64,000 bases of DNA from Canna indica (GCA_034359265.1 CP136891.1:47608001-47672000), one strand, 5' to 3'; counted from the first letter of the stretch, positions 1 to 11,950 are shown. Notes: generated from the sequence alone by a model not told the origin. Numbers and translations: made by a program.

Positions 1-1010
1 TTTTGCCAAACATAGCTAACAAGCAAAAGCCAAATACTAACACCTCTATCTCAAACCCAACGAACTCTAAAAGTTACACACAAGTCAAACCCAAGGTGTG
101 TCACCCACACCTTGTTACAAACCAATTTTGAGTTGAAATGAAAACAATAAAGCAACAAGTAGAAAATGCAAGGAGAAAAGCTTAAGTAAATCACAAACAC
201 TAGTTGAAGCTTCTCCTTGATGTCTTCTAGAACTCTAAGCCTTAGGATGATGCCAACAACAAGTTTGAGGGCTTGAGATTGAAGGAAGACAATGAGAGAT
301 GAAAACTAGGATTTGCACTTTAGAATCACTCTTTAAAGCTCAAGAAAATATTTGATAGCTCAATGGAATAGTTAGAAGCTTTAAGAAGGGAGTTTTGGGT
401 GTATTTGTAGAGTTGGTATTAGGGTATGGAAGAAAAGAGTCGTTCATTCCTTGTCTAATTTGAAAAAGCATTATTTGGGGGTATTTTGGGAATTTTGAGT
501 AGTTTTAAAAACTGGTTGGGAGAATTCTGGAAATTCTGGATAGTTTAGAGATTTATAGTCTTTCAAGCCTTAATTTTTTAGGTTAATGGTTTCCAAAAAT
601 TTCTTTAAAATATGTCTTTAATTTGTTTTTACCTAAGGAATAATTATTGAGACTTTTGATGGCAAGAAAATATATAAATTATGTAGCCCTCCAAGGAGCC
701 CCCCTATACTTAGAAATTTTCAAAACCATTTTCTGATTTTTCTAGTTTTTAAGTTTTCGGGGTTCGGGTTTTGGATTTTTTGGATTGTGAACTCAATGAG
801 GCCTAAGGCTTAGGAACATTTACAATAAAAGATATTAAGTCATAAACTAATTTTGACATGCTCGACTCTGAAGCCTTCGATTCTTGATTTTTCATTATTT
901 TCCGACAAACTTCAGATGCGTATCGTATATCCAACCTGAGACCAAACCTTGATGAAACTATTAGAACCATATTTGTTATCATCAAAACTAAGAGTCTTGT
1001 CAAGGTTGAA
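1..1010 (-). mobile_element. Copia-family LTR, partial, cut by left window edge
   Basis: Read on the minus strand, this stretch follows the architecture and parts of the sequence of the LTR at 2432-4101: a start segment with TTTTGATGATAACAAA near position 985, a GAACCCCG block, a segment with CCTTAGGTAAAAAC, and a pyrimidine-rich later half. It lacks the TCGGTCGA array of its relatives. A perfect 8-bp stem with a 5-base loop (AAGGTGTG/CACACCTT) lies at 93-113. The LTR sits inside the RNase H region of a gypsy element, whose reading frame stops at about 1010. The exact border and the TSD are not visible, because the first bases of the LTR look eroded and the other end is outside the window. 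Confidence 0.6.
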
Positions 1011-2431
1011 CTGGAATTGCCCCACGACAAGTTGCGAGTCACTTTTTACGATGACGTTTCGAGCTTTTACTTCTTGCGCGAGCTTTAGTCTAGCAATTAG
1101 GGCTTCGTACTCTGCCTGATTATTGCTAGCTTTAAACTAGAATTGAAGGGATTGATCTAGCACAATTCCCACACCTGCTTCCCTTTTCGTTGGAAGCGCC
1201 ATCTACAAATAACGCCTAGGTTTCCTCCTGGTTGGGAGTATCTTCTTGGTTGGTGAACTCGGTAACAAAATCGGCTAGCGCTTGGGCCTTGTGGGACTTC
1301 TGGGTTGATATTCGATGTTGAATTCTGAAAGCTCCATCTACCATGATATCATCCGCCCTACAAGTTCGGGCTTAGTCAGCACCTGCCGGATGGGCTGCTC
1401 AGTGCGTACCTGAATGTGGTGGCTTTGGAAATATGGTCTCAGCCTTCGAGCCGAAATCACTAGGGCAAATGTGAGCTTTTCGATCTTTTGGTATCTAATT
1501 TATGATCTTTGGAGAACTTCACTGACGAAGTAAATTGGTTTTTGGTCACTTTCTTGTTCCCAAATTAGGACCAAGTTGACGGCGTTCTCTATGACAGTAA
1601 GGTAGGGAAAAAGGGTTTCTCCTTGTCGCGGTTTGTGCAAAACCGATGAGCTAGCGAGGAATCATTTCAGATCTTCGAAGGCTTGTTCACATTTTAATCC
1701 CAGTGGAAGTCCTGCTTTTTTCGCAAGATTTTGAAGAAAGGAGCGGCTCGGTTGAACTACCTGGACAAGAATCTTGAAAGTGTCACCATCCTTCTAGTGA
1801 GCTGTTGTACCTCTTTTTTGTTGCGTGGGCTTCTCATTTCTTGAATAGATCGACATTTTTCTAGATTGGCCTCTATTCCCTAGTGCGTCAACATGAAACC
1901 AAGGAACTTGACGCCTTGCACTCCAAAGGCACACTTTTCGGATTTAGCCTCATGTTGTAGTGTTTGAGCTAATTGTAGATCTCGACGAGGTCGTTGCAGT
2001 GATTGTCGATGACAAGCATTTTAGCCACCATATCATCGACATATACCTCCATGTTGCGACCTATTTGCTTATCGAAAACTTTGTTCATTAATCGCTGGTA
2101 TGTTGCTCCTATGTTTTTGAGTCCGAAAGGCATCAACTTATAGTAGAAGTTTGTTCATCATCCAGGTGCATGTGGATTTGGTTGTAGCCTGAATAGGCAT
2201 CCATGAAGCTCAAATATTGACACCCAGAGGAGCCGTCGATGAGTTTGTTGATGCTAGGCAGTGGGTAGGAATCTTTTGGGTAATATTTGATGAGGTCAGT
2301 GAAGTCGACACACATTCACCATTTTCTTGAGTATTTTTTGACCATGACAACGTTTGCAAGTCACGTTGTGAAACGAGTCTCTCTGATGAACTTCGCTTTT
2401 AGCATCTTCGTGGTTTCCCCAAGGGATGCTT
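1011..2431 (-). pseudogene. Tat-like Ty3-gypsy pol: reverse transcriptase and RNase H, decayed
   Basis: This is the C-terminal half of a gypsy polyprotein that copies element RNA into DNA in virus-like particles. On the minus strand the translation gives the RT block MCVDFTDL...KDSYPLPSI near 2300-2230, SFMDAYSGYNQI near 2200, the catalytic motif EVYVDDMVAK near 2040, and an RNase H end with [11 protein letters not shown] and [10 protein letters not shown] near 1130-1015. Stops and frameshifts break it many times, including within the RT N-terminus. It continues in the same direction at 18817-20590, and the break between the halves is the copia-1 insertion. The protease motif in the other half suggests the Tat group. 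Family identity is certain, lineage less so. Confidence 0.85.
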
Positions 2432-3125
2432 TGTTGGCCTAAGGTTTTCAACCTTGGTCTTAATCTTAGTTTTGATGATAACAAACATGAAACTAATGAT
2501 TTGATGGAGAATTTTTTTAGGTTACATATCGATTATAGCACGATGTACACGATCGGAAATATCAGAGAAATTAGAAAATCGGAAGGACATTGGTCGACGC
2601 GCTCGAATTTCGTCGGGAAGATAGAGTTTAGGTTTAGGGTGTCTAGAATGTGTTGTAAATCCTCATGATGATGCAAAGAAACCTAAAAACCGAACCCGAA
2701 CCCCACAACATGAAAACCCGATAAATTAGAAAAGGCCCTGAAATTCACTAATCTTAGAGGGCTATATAACCTAGACATTTTCTTCGCACCAAAGGTGCCG
2801 ATAATTGTTCCTTAGGTAAAAACTAGATATCGAGATATTTTTAATGATTTTTTGAAAACCTTTAGCCTACCCATATTTGACCTGGGAGATTATAAAAGTT
2901 CTAATTTTTGAAAATTTGTACTATACCCCAAAAGTTAGATTTGTTTCTTAAGGATTTTGATTTTTTAGATATTTTTATTGAATCCAAATGGGGGGTAATC
3001 CTTATATAATATTTATGTTTTAAAGTTAATAAATTTTATATAAGTATACTTAGAGAAAACGGAACCCAGAAACGAGCAAACAAGCTGAAAAAAAAATCAG
3101 CCAAACCAAGCAGTCTGCACAAGTT

Positions 3126-3310
3126 CGGTCGACCGACTGGTCGATCGGCCGAAGGTGAAGGCATTTTGGACGACCGACCGGTTGACCGAACGATTCCCAG
3201 AATGGGCAGAATGCCTTCGGTCGATCGGTGGTCGCTCGGTCGGTTGATTGAAGGATGCCCAAACGATTCACCGACAAGCGACCGGGCGTCGCCAACGAGC
3301 AGAAATCAGC
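3126..3310. promoter_or_regulatory. TCGGTCGACCGA-type palindrome array upstream of LTR TATA box
   Basis: About ten variants of GGTCGA(C/T)CGA lie here, broken by short spacers containing AATGGGCAGAATGCC. The array ends in an inverted repeat (CCAACGAGC...GCCCGTTGG, 3292-3317), and the TATA box follows about 30 bases later. Equivalent arrays are found at 17863-18030, 46480-46735, 52995-53062 with 54353-54550, 53364-53640 and 60358-60790. The array is CpG-dense compared with its surroundings. A promoter or enhancer role is inferred from position only. Confidence 0.6.
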
Positions 3311-3349
3311 CCGTTGGGAGAGCTATTTTGGCTATCTCTTATTGTGGCT

Positions 3350-3358
3350 TATATATAC
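3350..3358 (+). promoter_or_regulatory. TATA box of copia-1 5' LTR
   Basis: TATATATAC lies downstream of the palindrome array and upstream of the conserved stem-loops. The 3' LTR has the same box near 18063. It marks the likely U3/R border. Confidence 0.6.
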
Positions 3359-3763
3359 TAGCCCTTGAGTGCCTTCCTCCATAATCTTAACCTTCATTGA
3401 GCCATCCTTGATCATCTCTAAAGATTTCTTGAGCCATTTATTTGCAAATCCTAGTTCTCATTATAAAAACTTGATTTTGCCTTCAAAGCTTTGATCGATT
3501 CATCATTGAGGCATCAAGAGGAACTAAGACTCGTGTTTGGCGCTAAGTATAAGTTGTGTTGTTTATTTGCTCCATTACTTGTGTATTTTGTTGTTTATTT
3601 TGATTGTATATCAAATGTATAAACCTAGGTTGCTAGGTTTGATTAAGTTGGTGGTTGCCTTGGTGTTAAGGATTAAATCCACCATTGTAAACTTAGTTTA
3701 GTATGATTAGTTGAGTTATCCTCAGGTTGAGGTGGGAGAGTGCTTTCGGTAGGAAGCCGGGAT

Positions 3764-3916
3764 ACTTCCGGGTGTGGAAGTGCATTCAGTTTGAGAGCGG
3801 AGACTTTCCGATGTAAAGTCCTCATTGTAAGGAAACTAATTAATCTAGTTAAACTAGTTTTGAAATCCTAAGCGGGATGCTTAGGTAGTGGAGTAGGCAT
3901 TGAGGCTGAACCACTA
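3764..3916 (+). other. Series of stem-loops in the LTR leader (putative structured RNA)
   Basis: Four hairpins follow one another: ACTTCC/GGAAGT (3764-3781), GACTTT/AAAGTC (3802-3820), CCTAAGC/GCTTAGG (3867-3885) and TAGTGG/CCACTA (3886-3916). The third keeps pairing with changed bases in other LTRs of the window (CCTAAGA/TCTTAGG and CCTTGG/CCAAGG). They lie downstream of the TATA box, so they should be present in the 5' leader of element RNA. The function is unknown. Packaging, dimerisation or translation of gag are possibilities. Confidence 0.55.
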
Positions 3917-4168
3917 AAAATAATTGTGTTAGCATTGATATATTATTTTGTATTAATTGCTTTATCATTAATCACTTATGCATTTAGTCGTTAAATTATG
4001 AATTGCCAAAGTAGTTTAAGAAAACGTGTAAAACCGAATTTAGGCAACAAGTTTAGTTAACACACTATTCACCCCCCTCTAGTGTGACCATTTCACCAAC
4101 ATTTGGTATCAGAGAGGGTCGTAGATTGAGATTTCACCATCCCTCCTATACTTTGTTTTGATCTGGAA

Positions 4169-5382
4169 ATGGCCCTAGAGTCGGTTGTTTCCACACCTCC
4201 TAGGTTCAATGAATTGAACTTTGGTCTTTGGAAGTCTAGGATGTACACTTACTTAAAGACTAGAGGTTTTGATGTTTATAACATTATTAAATTAGAATAC
4301 ATTGAACCTAAGGTTGACATGCATGATTGGAGTGAACATGACAAGAAAATGTTTCAATCTAATGGAGATGCTATGTATTGCATTTTTTGTACCTTACGTA
4401 ATAGCATCATTGATAAAGTCATGCATTGTACATCGGCATTTGATTTATGGGTTACATTAAATATGTTATATGATTTTGCTAAAACCGAAGAGCTTAATAC
4501 ACTTGTTGAGGGTGGTGATGACAATGGTCATCCCCCTAGTGCTAACCTCGGTTTTGATGCTCTTAGTGCTTCTAGTGAAAGAAGCAAATTAAAAAGCCGA
4601 AAAAGAAAGGTTATATGCTACTTGTGCAGGGAAAAGGGGCACATTAAAAGAAATTACCCTTCATCAAAGAAAAATGTCAAGAAGAAGACAAGGTCGTCAA
4701 CTTCCATCTATGAATCACAAGAAGCATCCTTTTGCCATGATCATGAAGTCATATCTCAATTTTGCCTCATGGGTCTTCGGAATGAGGTAAACCTTCTATT
4801 TCTAGTCATGATGGATATCTTGATAGTGATAATGATGATAGTAGCTCAAACTCTTTAGGTATGACTTATGATGAGCTATTAGAAGAATCTAAGAAGATGT
4901 ATGCCTTGCTTACGAATAAGATCAAAGAAAATAGAAAACTAAAGAAAGAAAATTTAAGGCTTGATTCACAAGTGCATGAATTAGGGAAAGAGAAATTGAA
5001 TACTAGTTTTGTTAATTCTTGCCATGACAATTCTAAGCTTGAAATTGAAGACTTAAAAAGTGAGAATATTGATTTGAAAAATATCTCAAAAGTTGAGATT
5101 GAGAATTTGAAAGTAGAAAATATGAAAATAAAAAATGAAAATAGTACAATGAAATTTCAAATGCAAACCTTACATAAATCAATTAATGATTTGAAAAATG
5201 AGGTTGTTTTCATGAGTAGGAGAACTAGTAGTTTATCACATGCTTCATCCTTTAGAAATCCTAGGAAGAAAAATGTTTCATCTAAGAATGCTCATGCTCA
5301 TCATGCTTATCATGTCAAGCATTCTAACATTAGACCTCATGTTCATATAAATGGTAAAAAGAAAGAATTTCATGGACATTGA
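4169..5382 (+). pseudogene. Copia-1 gag (DUF4219/UBN2 type with coiled coil)
   Basis: The start codon lies 68 bases after the LTR. The protein begins with the DUF4219-like signature (LNFGLWKSRM, residues 17-26), then a UBN2-like segment with ALFDLW-type spacing (TSAFDLWVTLNMLYDF near residue 90). A zinc knuckle CYLCREKGHIKRNY follows, whose last cysteine has become tyrosine. A frameshift near 4785 separates this from a lysine- and glutamate-rich coiled coil (4861-5250) and a histidine-rich tail. A second knuckle (FCCGIYGHAIYDC) follows at about 5383-5430 after a stop. Gag packages element RNA. The knuckle mutation and the frameshift make this copy non-functional. Confidence 0.8.
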
Positions 5383-7311
5383 TTTTGTTGTGGTATATAT
5401 GGGCATGCGATTTATGATTGTGCTTTTGAAGTGAACCCTAGTGTTGTTAAGACACTTTGGGTACCTAAGCCCATTGCCCCCAAGGACCCAAAGTCATTTG
5501 AGTACCAAAGATTTCTTGCTCTCTTGTAGGGGGAGCCACCACACAAGGGTAAAGAGAAGTGGAGAGTTGAAGTTGACCATGGACTTAAATGAAGATTCAT
5601 TCTTTGTTTACAACTTTAAGCTTTCATCTAGATGCCTTAGGTAAAATTGGCATCAAATATTTTGGTATCATCTTCTATCTAACTTCGATCCATTTTAGTT
5701 AAAGTTTATGATACTATGCATAATTCAGTTGAGTTTTGTCCACTTTCGATATGATTTCAAAAATGTTTTTGATTTTGATTTCCGGTCTCTTCAGAGACCT
5801 TGGTGGCCTATAACGGGCCTAAGCGGCATTGCAATTCTAGATCGTAGGCTAATTATGGCCTTACAGTTTTCAATCAATAGGAAGGGTTGAAAATTCATGT
5901 CTAGATGAACAATGTGATAACTAGATCACTTTAGGGGACTTAAACTTAAAAAGTTTGACCGAAGTCAATAAATCGACTTGGACACTTCATTTTAAGTCCA
6001 AACTTCATAAACATGTTTAGGAATAGGTATGACATGTTTCGTGCTTAGAATGAAAAATTCATATAGATATGGATAAAATGACTTAGAGGTCATTTCATGA
6101 TAACTTCTTTTGAACCAAGTTGACCCAAGTCAACAAATTGACTTAGAGGTCTCATTTTCAATCCATATTTGAGAAACATGTTTATAGTTACTCATGTTAG
6201 ACGTCCATAGGTTTAAGTTTGAAAAATCATGAGTAAATGATAAGATTGACATTTAGCAAGTTTCATGATAGCTAACTTAGTTTTGAATGAAACTATGCTA
6301 GGTTGATATCTTGACTTAAGGACATAATTTTCATCTCAAACTTGACATACATTCTTTACATGACCATTATGTGGTGTCATAAAAGTTTGAATGAAAACTG
6401 TGCATGTTTCAAAAAATGACTGAAAATTATGAAAATTACATAAAAGTATCACTTACTTGAAATACTCATTTTTTCGATACTTTGATTTTTCGCCAAAAAC
6501 TTCAAATGAAAACTCATGTATATCATTTTAATTCCATTTCTAATATCGTTCTCACAATTCTTCGAGTGAAATCATTTCTAAAAATGATTTTGATATCTTG
6601 AGCGATATATTAAAAATGAGTTTTTGGTTGAAATCGAGATTGGTTGAAAAATAGACTTAGAGAATTAATTTTGAGTTCAAACTTGACACATGCATCTCAA
6701 ATGATCATTCAACGATATCTGGAAAGTTTGAATAAAAAATGACAACTTTTGAAAAAATACCTAAAATTTATGAAAATGCCCCTAGATTTCTAGGAATTTT
6801 ATGAATTTATAGAAAATCAATTTTTGACTGATTCTTAAACCTGTAGATTCCTTGGAAAATCTAGTTTGCCCAGTTAATGTTTCAAAAAATTTCGTCAAGA
6901 ATATGATTTCATAAGAATTTAAAAGTTTGATTTTTGCAAAGTTGAAGTGTACTTTGACCTAAGTCAATAAAGTGACTTAGAAATTTTATTTTAAGCCCAA
7001 ACTTCACTCATATACTTAGATTCACTCATGTTAGATGTCTAGATATCTAAGTTTGAGAAAACATGAGTAGATAACAAAATTTGATTTTTAGCCATTTTCA
7101 TGTTTTCATTCCTATTTCGAATGAAACCGTGCTAAGTTCATATTTTGATCAAATAACATTCTTTTCATTTCAAACTTGATCAAATGATTATATCTTGATA
7201 TTTGAAAGTTTGAATGAAAACTATTTTTTTTTAAAAAATAACTAATATTTACGAAAATGCCAATAAAGTATCTCTCTTCTCAAAATTACTCATCTTTTTC
7301 AGATACTTTAA
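5383..7311 (+). repeat. Copia-1 non-coding spacer with diverged tandem duplication
   Basis: No coding signal is visible beyond the gag tail. A block starting GACC(C/G/T)AAGTCAA(T/C)AAA occurs at about 5958, 6123 and 6957, and a block ending GTTTGAATGAAAAC occurs near 6390, 6740 and 7215, so a unit of roughly 0.8 kb has been duplicated and has drifted. Parts (6750-6900) resemble the post-gag spacer of copia-2 (49960-50110), so the spacer is a shared property of the two elements. The Harbinger element inserted into the last unit. Confidence 0.6.
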
Positions 7312-7579
7312 AGGGCTGTTTGGTTACCCAAAACGAGCGCGTTTTGTGTTTTGGTTTTCTGTTGAAAACCAAAACGCGCTCGAAATCGTGTTTGGTTGTG
7401 CGAAACAACCGAAAACGGGGCGACTATTTTCTCCAAAATGCGTTTTCTTCAAAATGCCATTTGTACATGAATTAGAAAACACTGATTCTGTATTTTCTAT
7501 ATTTTCATCCAAAATAAAAAACGAGCGGAGTGGCATTCTTGTGAATATGTAGAAGACAACCCATTTTTGATTCAATAAA

Positions 7580-8640
7580 CAAACACCGGATACTGCTCCT
7601 CACGGGTGTCTCATCCCCGCGACTCACCTTCACCCAAACCCTAGCAGAGCTTGACGACAACTTCTCGCCCAACGCCGACTACCTCTCCTCGATTTTTTTC
7701 GGCCACTCCTTTGAAGTTAAGGTCTTCTCCTACCCTTCATATTCCGGATCTACATTTTCTTCTTCTCGATCTATGCTTTCTTCTTCTCGAACTCGACCTG
7801 ATCTAGGGTTTTTTTCTTAGGGCGACAACTTCTCGCCCAGCGCCGACTACCTCTCCTCAGTTGTTTACGACCACTCCTTTGAAGGTAAGGTCTACTCCTA
7901 CCATTCATATTCCAGATCTACGTGTTTTTCTTCTCGATCTACATTTTCTTCTTCTCGAACTCGACCTGATCTACATTTTCTTCTTCTCGATCTACGCTTT
8001 CTTCTTCTCGAACTTGACCTGATCTATGGTGTGTTGTATTTTTCTATCTAGGGTTTAGGGTTTATATGATATTTTTTTCCTATTATGTTCGATCTATTTG
8101 TTTTCATTTTTTTATCTAGGGTTTAGGGTTTACATATGATATGGTTCTGTCTTGTTATTTTTTTGAAATAGATCTAGTGTTCTTTCTTATTTTTTTATTT
8201 AGGGTTTACGAATCTATTCTTCTGTCTTGTTTTGTCGCTTTTTACAGACCCTTTGTTTACAGATGTATTGTTCTGTAACAAGATCTGTTGTTGATGACTG
8301 GTTATATATGGTATTGTTCTCTAACAAGATTTGTTGTTGATGACTGATTATGTTGATATTGTACTGAAATGTATTATCAAGTTACAAATCTATTGTTATC
8401 AAGTTATGTAATATTATCAGGTTACAGATCTATTGCATGATATGTTTAGCATAATATTGTTATCAAGTTATACATATTTATTGTTATCAGGTTATATATG
8501 ATATTGGTTATGTATGATATTGGTTACGTATGATATTTGTTATGTATGATATTGATTATGTATTTTATGTTTAGTATGGTATGTTTATCAGGTTACAGAT
8601 TTTTTTTACATGATCTATTGTTCTGTATTTCATGCGATTC
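7580..8640. repeat. Harbinger subterminal region, pyrimidine-rich tandem motifs
   Basis: Imperfect repeats of TTCTTCTCGATCTACxTT and CTAGGGTTTAGGGTTTA fill 7620-8200, followed by AT-rich repeats with GATCTATTGTT and GTTATGTATGATATTG. No gene is seen. The mirror end (15190-15560) carries the reverse-strand counterparts. Confidence 0.5.
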
Positions 8641-8732
8641 TGGAACTCGCAGATCAACTTTGGGCCAATAGACATATACATTGAATTAGAATGGGGCATG
8701 TAACTAAGCTTGGCCCAAAGTTGATCTGCGAT

Positions 8733-9882
8733 CTATTCCCGAATCGCATGCATCACATTTTGAGATGATTCACCGCCATATTGTTGTGAAGATGATGAAG
8801 AATGGTCTTGATCTTCATCGAAATTCAATTGAACGGTGCTCCATTCATCTATCAAGGAATCTGAATTCCAATACTTGATGATGAAGTTGTGTATGACACA
8901 ACATGCTATCGCTATATTACTTTGCCTTGGCAGTTCATAATTGGGCATTTGCTTTAAAATAGGGAATCGTGCCTTAAGCAAACCAAAGCATCGTTCAATC
9001 ACATTTCGAACTGACGAATGTCTTTGGTTAAATAATTCTCTTTTGGTAGATGGCCCTCCCTGACCACGGAAATCCGAACGATGGTATCGTTCACCCCTAT
9101 AAGGGGCCAAAAACCCCCTTACGTCCGGATATCTCGCATCGACAACGTAAAACTCATATACATAAATAAGACATGCTATTATTAGTATAAGTTCCTATCC
9201 ATTGAGCTTGATATACATTTTATCAACTATGAAACCTTCATTTGGCATGGGAAAGTCTGAGTCGGCTGAGTATATTGTATGGGAAAAGATTCGCGAGTCA
9301 TTTGTCGTCCCCTCCCAACCGGCCTTAACATGTGTAAACATCATGTTATGTGCACATGTTGCCATCATGTTTTGTGTGGTTGTACCTTTTCGACCATGAT
9401 ATAAAACTTGTTTATCGGCGGGGACACATGCCGAAATATGAGTTCCATCAATAGCACCGATGCAATTCTAAAAAAATGGGAAAATTTTATTAGTAAGGGG
9501 ACCCAAATCAATTCATACCTTAAAATAAGGAAACCCCCTAAGTTCATACCTTAAAATAAGGAAACCAGTGAGGATTTCTGTGTATCTCATATTAGACTTT
9601 ACGGGGTTCTCGTGGCCGTATTAGTTGAGGGGCTAGACTCAAAACCGCACGTAGAACTTTCTTGAACCATTTGTGCACGGTTTCAGTTGAGTGCTCGTAG
9701 CATTCCACCACAATTCGCACACGTTCATTGTGGCAAATAGTGAATAAGAACATTGCTACCCCTTCTTCAACTGATACCCTTTGATTTTCCAACCTAACCC
9801 AACTAAGCTGTTGACATAGCCTTCTAAACAAGTCAGGCTCCATCCGCAAACTTTCATAGCAACGGATGTGAGAGTTCATCAA
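8733..9882 (-). CDS. Harbinger transposase (DDE_Tnp_4)
   Basis: Three minus-strand exons can be followed. Exon 1 (9882-9592) has a helix-turn-helix-like N-terminus (FRRLCQQLSWVRL ... TVHKWFKKVL). Exon 2 (9467-9236) starts after a TTTTTTTAG acceptor, carries the first catalytic aspartate in AIDGTHIS and the second in AGWEGTTNDSR, and ends at a GAAG|GT donor. The last exon (about 9150-8733) holds YVVDARYP, APYRGERYH and the catalytic glutamate in NVIERCFGLLKARFP. The triad is intact and I saw no stop inside the exons, but the exon 1-2 and 2-3 borders are my reading. It would cut at the element ends and needs the Myb-like partner. The start may lie upstream of 9882, since the visible N-terminus is short. 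Confidence 0.8.
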
Positions 9883-10059
9883 CTCTTGAGTATATTCTGC
9901 ACCTGATAATATAGATGTGCGTACAGGTCTTGGTGGTGATTGAGCGACTTCAAAAGTTCATCAAGTATAACCACACCCGTAAGAATTATCCCAGCTCTAA
10001 TAAGTGCATCTCTCACCTCATCATTATCATCATTAGAACTCATTCTGAATTTAAAGTAA

Positions 10060-10480
10060 ACTGAAATAGCAAACTAGACAGTAGGAACAAACCGAAATAA
10101 CATAGAAGGAACAATAGGCAGGGTATGAACAACACTTGATGAAAGCAGTAAAGTTCAAGTTAAAGCAACCTACTCAAAGCAAACTAGGCAATAGGAACAA
10201 ATTGAAATAGCAAACTAGACAGTAGGAACAAACTAAAATAGCAAACTAGACAGTATAAACAAACTAAAATAACATGGAAGGAACAGTAGGCATGGTATGA
10301 ACAGTAGGCATAGAATGAAATAACAAACATCAAGTTCAACAAGTTCAAGTTCACAAACAACACTTAATGAAAGCAGTAAAGTTCAAGTTAAAGCAACCTA
10401 CTCAAAGTAAACTACAAGTTCAAGTACAGCCCCACATAGTTGAGCATTTAGTACAGCCCCACATAGTTGAGCATTTAAGT
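10060..10480. repeat. Minisatellite between the two Harbinger genes
   Basis: Repeated blocks of AAACTAGACAGTAGGAACAAA, AACATxGAAGGAACAGTAGGCA and TTCAAGTTAAAGCAACCTACTCAAAG occur two to four times each. No coding potential is seen. Confidence 0.55.
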
Positions 10481-10489
10481 TGAAAATAT

Positions 10490-11482
10490 TTACATAAAAT
10501 TGGTGCTATATATTCCCACGCACCATGCTACAGCACCTTCATCGTCCAAAGCTACAAAGAAACTGCGAGCATCAGGATATTTTATTAAAAAGTTTATAAC
10601 ATGGTTGCTAACATGAGCATCTAGGCCAAAACTCTGCAGCCTTGAAACACACGATGCGGGTGACTCGGGCACTACTTGAGGAGGACCAGTGGCAATTCCA
10701 CCCAACTTAACTATTAGTGAAGTTGTAGCAGATATTGCTTGGGCCAAAACTTGAGACGAATTACCTTTTTTCTCAATCGCCCATTACATGACCCCGAAGG
10801 AATGTTAGGAGAGGGCCTATGCAAAAGGGGTTCTGGACCCCCACTTGAATATGTCCCCTCATTCTCAAGTGCTCTCAATGGTCGTTTCCCTCGACCTATA
10901 TCTCTAAACTCATTCTCAATCTGACGCTCCTCGTCCAAGTTCAATGGTGCTTGAGAAGAGGAACGAGCTAAGTGGCCCGTTGCTGACTGATTAGGAAATG
11001 CTAATTCCATCAGGTCATAAAACTTAGGTGGACCATTTTTGAACATTTTGAATGAATCTCCAAGAGTTCGCGAACCAACAATTTTTATTTGTATATTGTC
11101 GTCATAAGACTCATAACAAGGAAAACTACTAATAAAAAAGGACATACCGAAGACTGGTTCCAAACAGTTTCATCAGCTTCGATGATATTTGTGTCAGGAT
11201 TCCAAGTTACTCCAGTATGGTTAATTAGCTCTTTGAAAGATCGATAAGTTCTATGAAGACGACATTTTTTTGTCTACACTTATCAAACCCAAATTTGCCC
11301 CCAAACTTTTCCTCCAACTTATTACTAATCCCCTCCCAACTTTTCTTATCATAGTTGGTGGTACCATGTTGCCTTGTGTACTCTGCCAAAATTTTCAAAA
11401 ATTCTTTAGTGATAGCGTGGGCCCACTCAGCCACGTTTTCTCTTGCTTTGCGGTGGCCACCCATGACTATTTCAAATGTCAT
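10490..11482 (-). pseudogene. Harbinger Myb/SANT-like DNA-binding protein
   Basis: This is the second gene of PIF/Harbinger elements, which helps the transposase bind the ends and enter the nucleus. The minus-strand exon from 11482 shows a trihelix/SANT-like domain (HAITKEFLKILAEYTRQ ... WEGISNKLEEKFG). A one-base shift in a run of T near 11265 moves the frame to YRSFKELINHTGVTWNPDTN, the usual continuation, which runs to about 11162. Downstream segments (11163-10714 and 10747-10490) contain a serine- and proline-rich linker and the C-terminal part. The frameshift makes this copy a probable pseudogene. Identity rests on the domain pattern and the position beside a Harbinger transposase. Confidence 0.7.
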
Positions 11483-11760
11483 AGTAAAAAATGATAGTAA
11501 AATGTCATAACAAGAACTATTTCATAACCAGAACAGAATAGAACAGAGCATGGTGAAATATGATAGTAAAATATGGTAAAATATGATGGTAAAACTAATA
11601 ACCAAAACTATTTCATAACCAAAACAAAACAGAACAGAACATGGTAAAATATGATAGTAAAATATGGTAAAATATGATGATAAAATTGATAACCAAAACT
11701 ATTTCATAACCAGAATAGAACAGATTTTCTAAAACTGATCTAAACATAAACATAATATAA
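11480..11760. repeat. AT-rich tandem repeat with AAAATATGATAGTA motif
   Basis: The motifs AAAATATGATxGTAAAAT and ATAACCAxAACTATTTCATAAC alternate several times upstream of the Myb-like gene. Nothing coding is seen from here to about 13030. Confidence 0.5.
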
Positions 11761-11950
11761 TATCATATTTCTAAAAACTGATCTAAACATAGACATTCAA
11801 ACTGATCTAAAAATATAGTAAATATCATAACAACTGAACTATTTCATAGTAAATATCATATAAAACAATCAACTAAACTGATCTAAATTAAAAAAATTAT
11901 CATATTTCATAACTAAAATAGAACAACATACTATTTCATAACTATAAATT

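Larger units (their letters stand above)
2432..4101 (+). repeat. Copia-1 5' LTR (1670 bp)
   Basis: It begins TGTTGGCC and ends CACCAACA, followed at 4104-4114 by TGGTATCAGAG, a primer-binding site complementary to initiator tRNA-Met. From about 2771 it is repeated in direct orientation at 17502-18816 with only scattered differences. Internal landmarks are an array of TCGGTCGACCGA-type palindromes (3126-3310), a TATA box (3350-3358), a series of stem-loops (3764-3916) and a conserved end with CACTATTCACC before the LTR terminus. Confidence 0.9.

Noticed and set aside
3050..3384. Overlapping ORFs on both strands rich in D, R, P, S and V (also at 46564-46841, 53206-53682, 54322-54558 and 60341-60663)
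   Set aside because: They are produced by the TCGGTCGACCGA palindromes, which lack stops in several frames. They lie in LTR promoter regions and differ between copies.
4861..5382. Separate coiled-coil gene
   Set aside because: It is the second half of the copia-1 gag, separated only by a frameshift. The corresponding region follows gag in copia-2.
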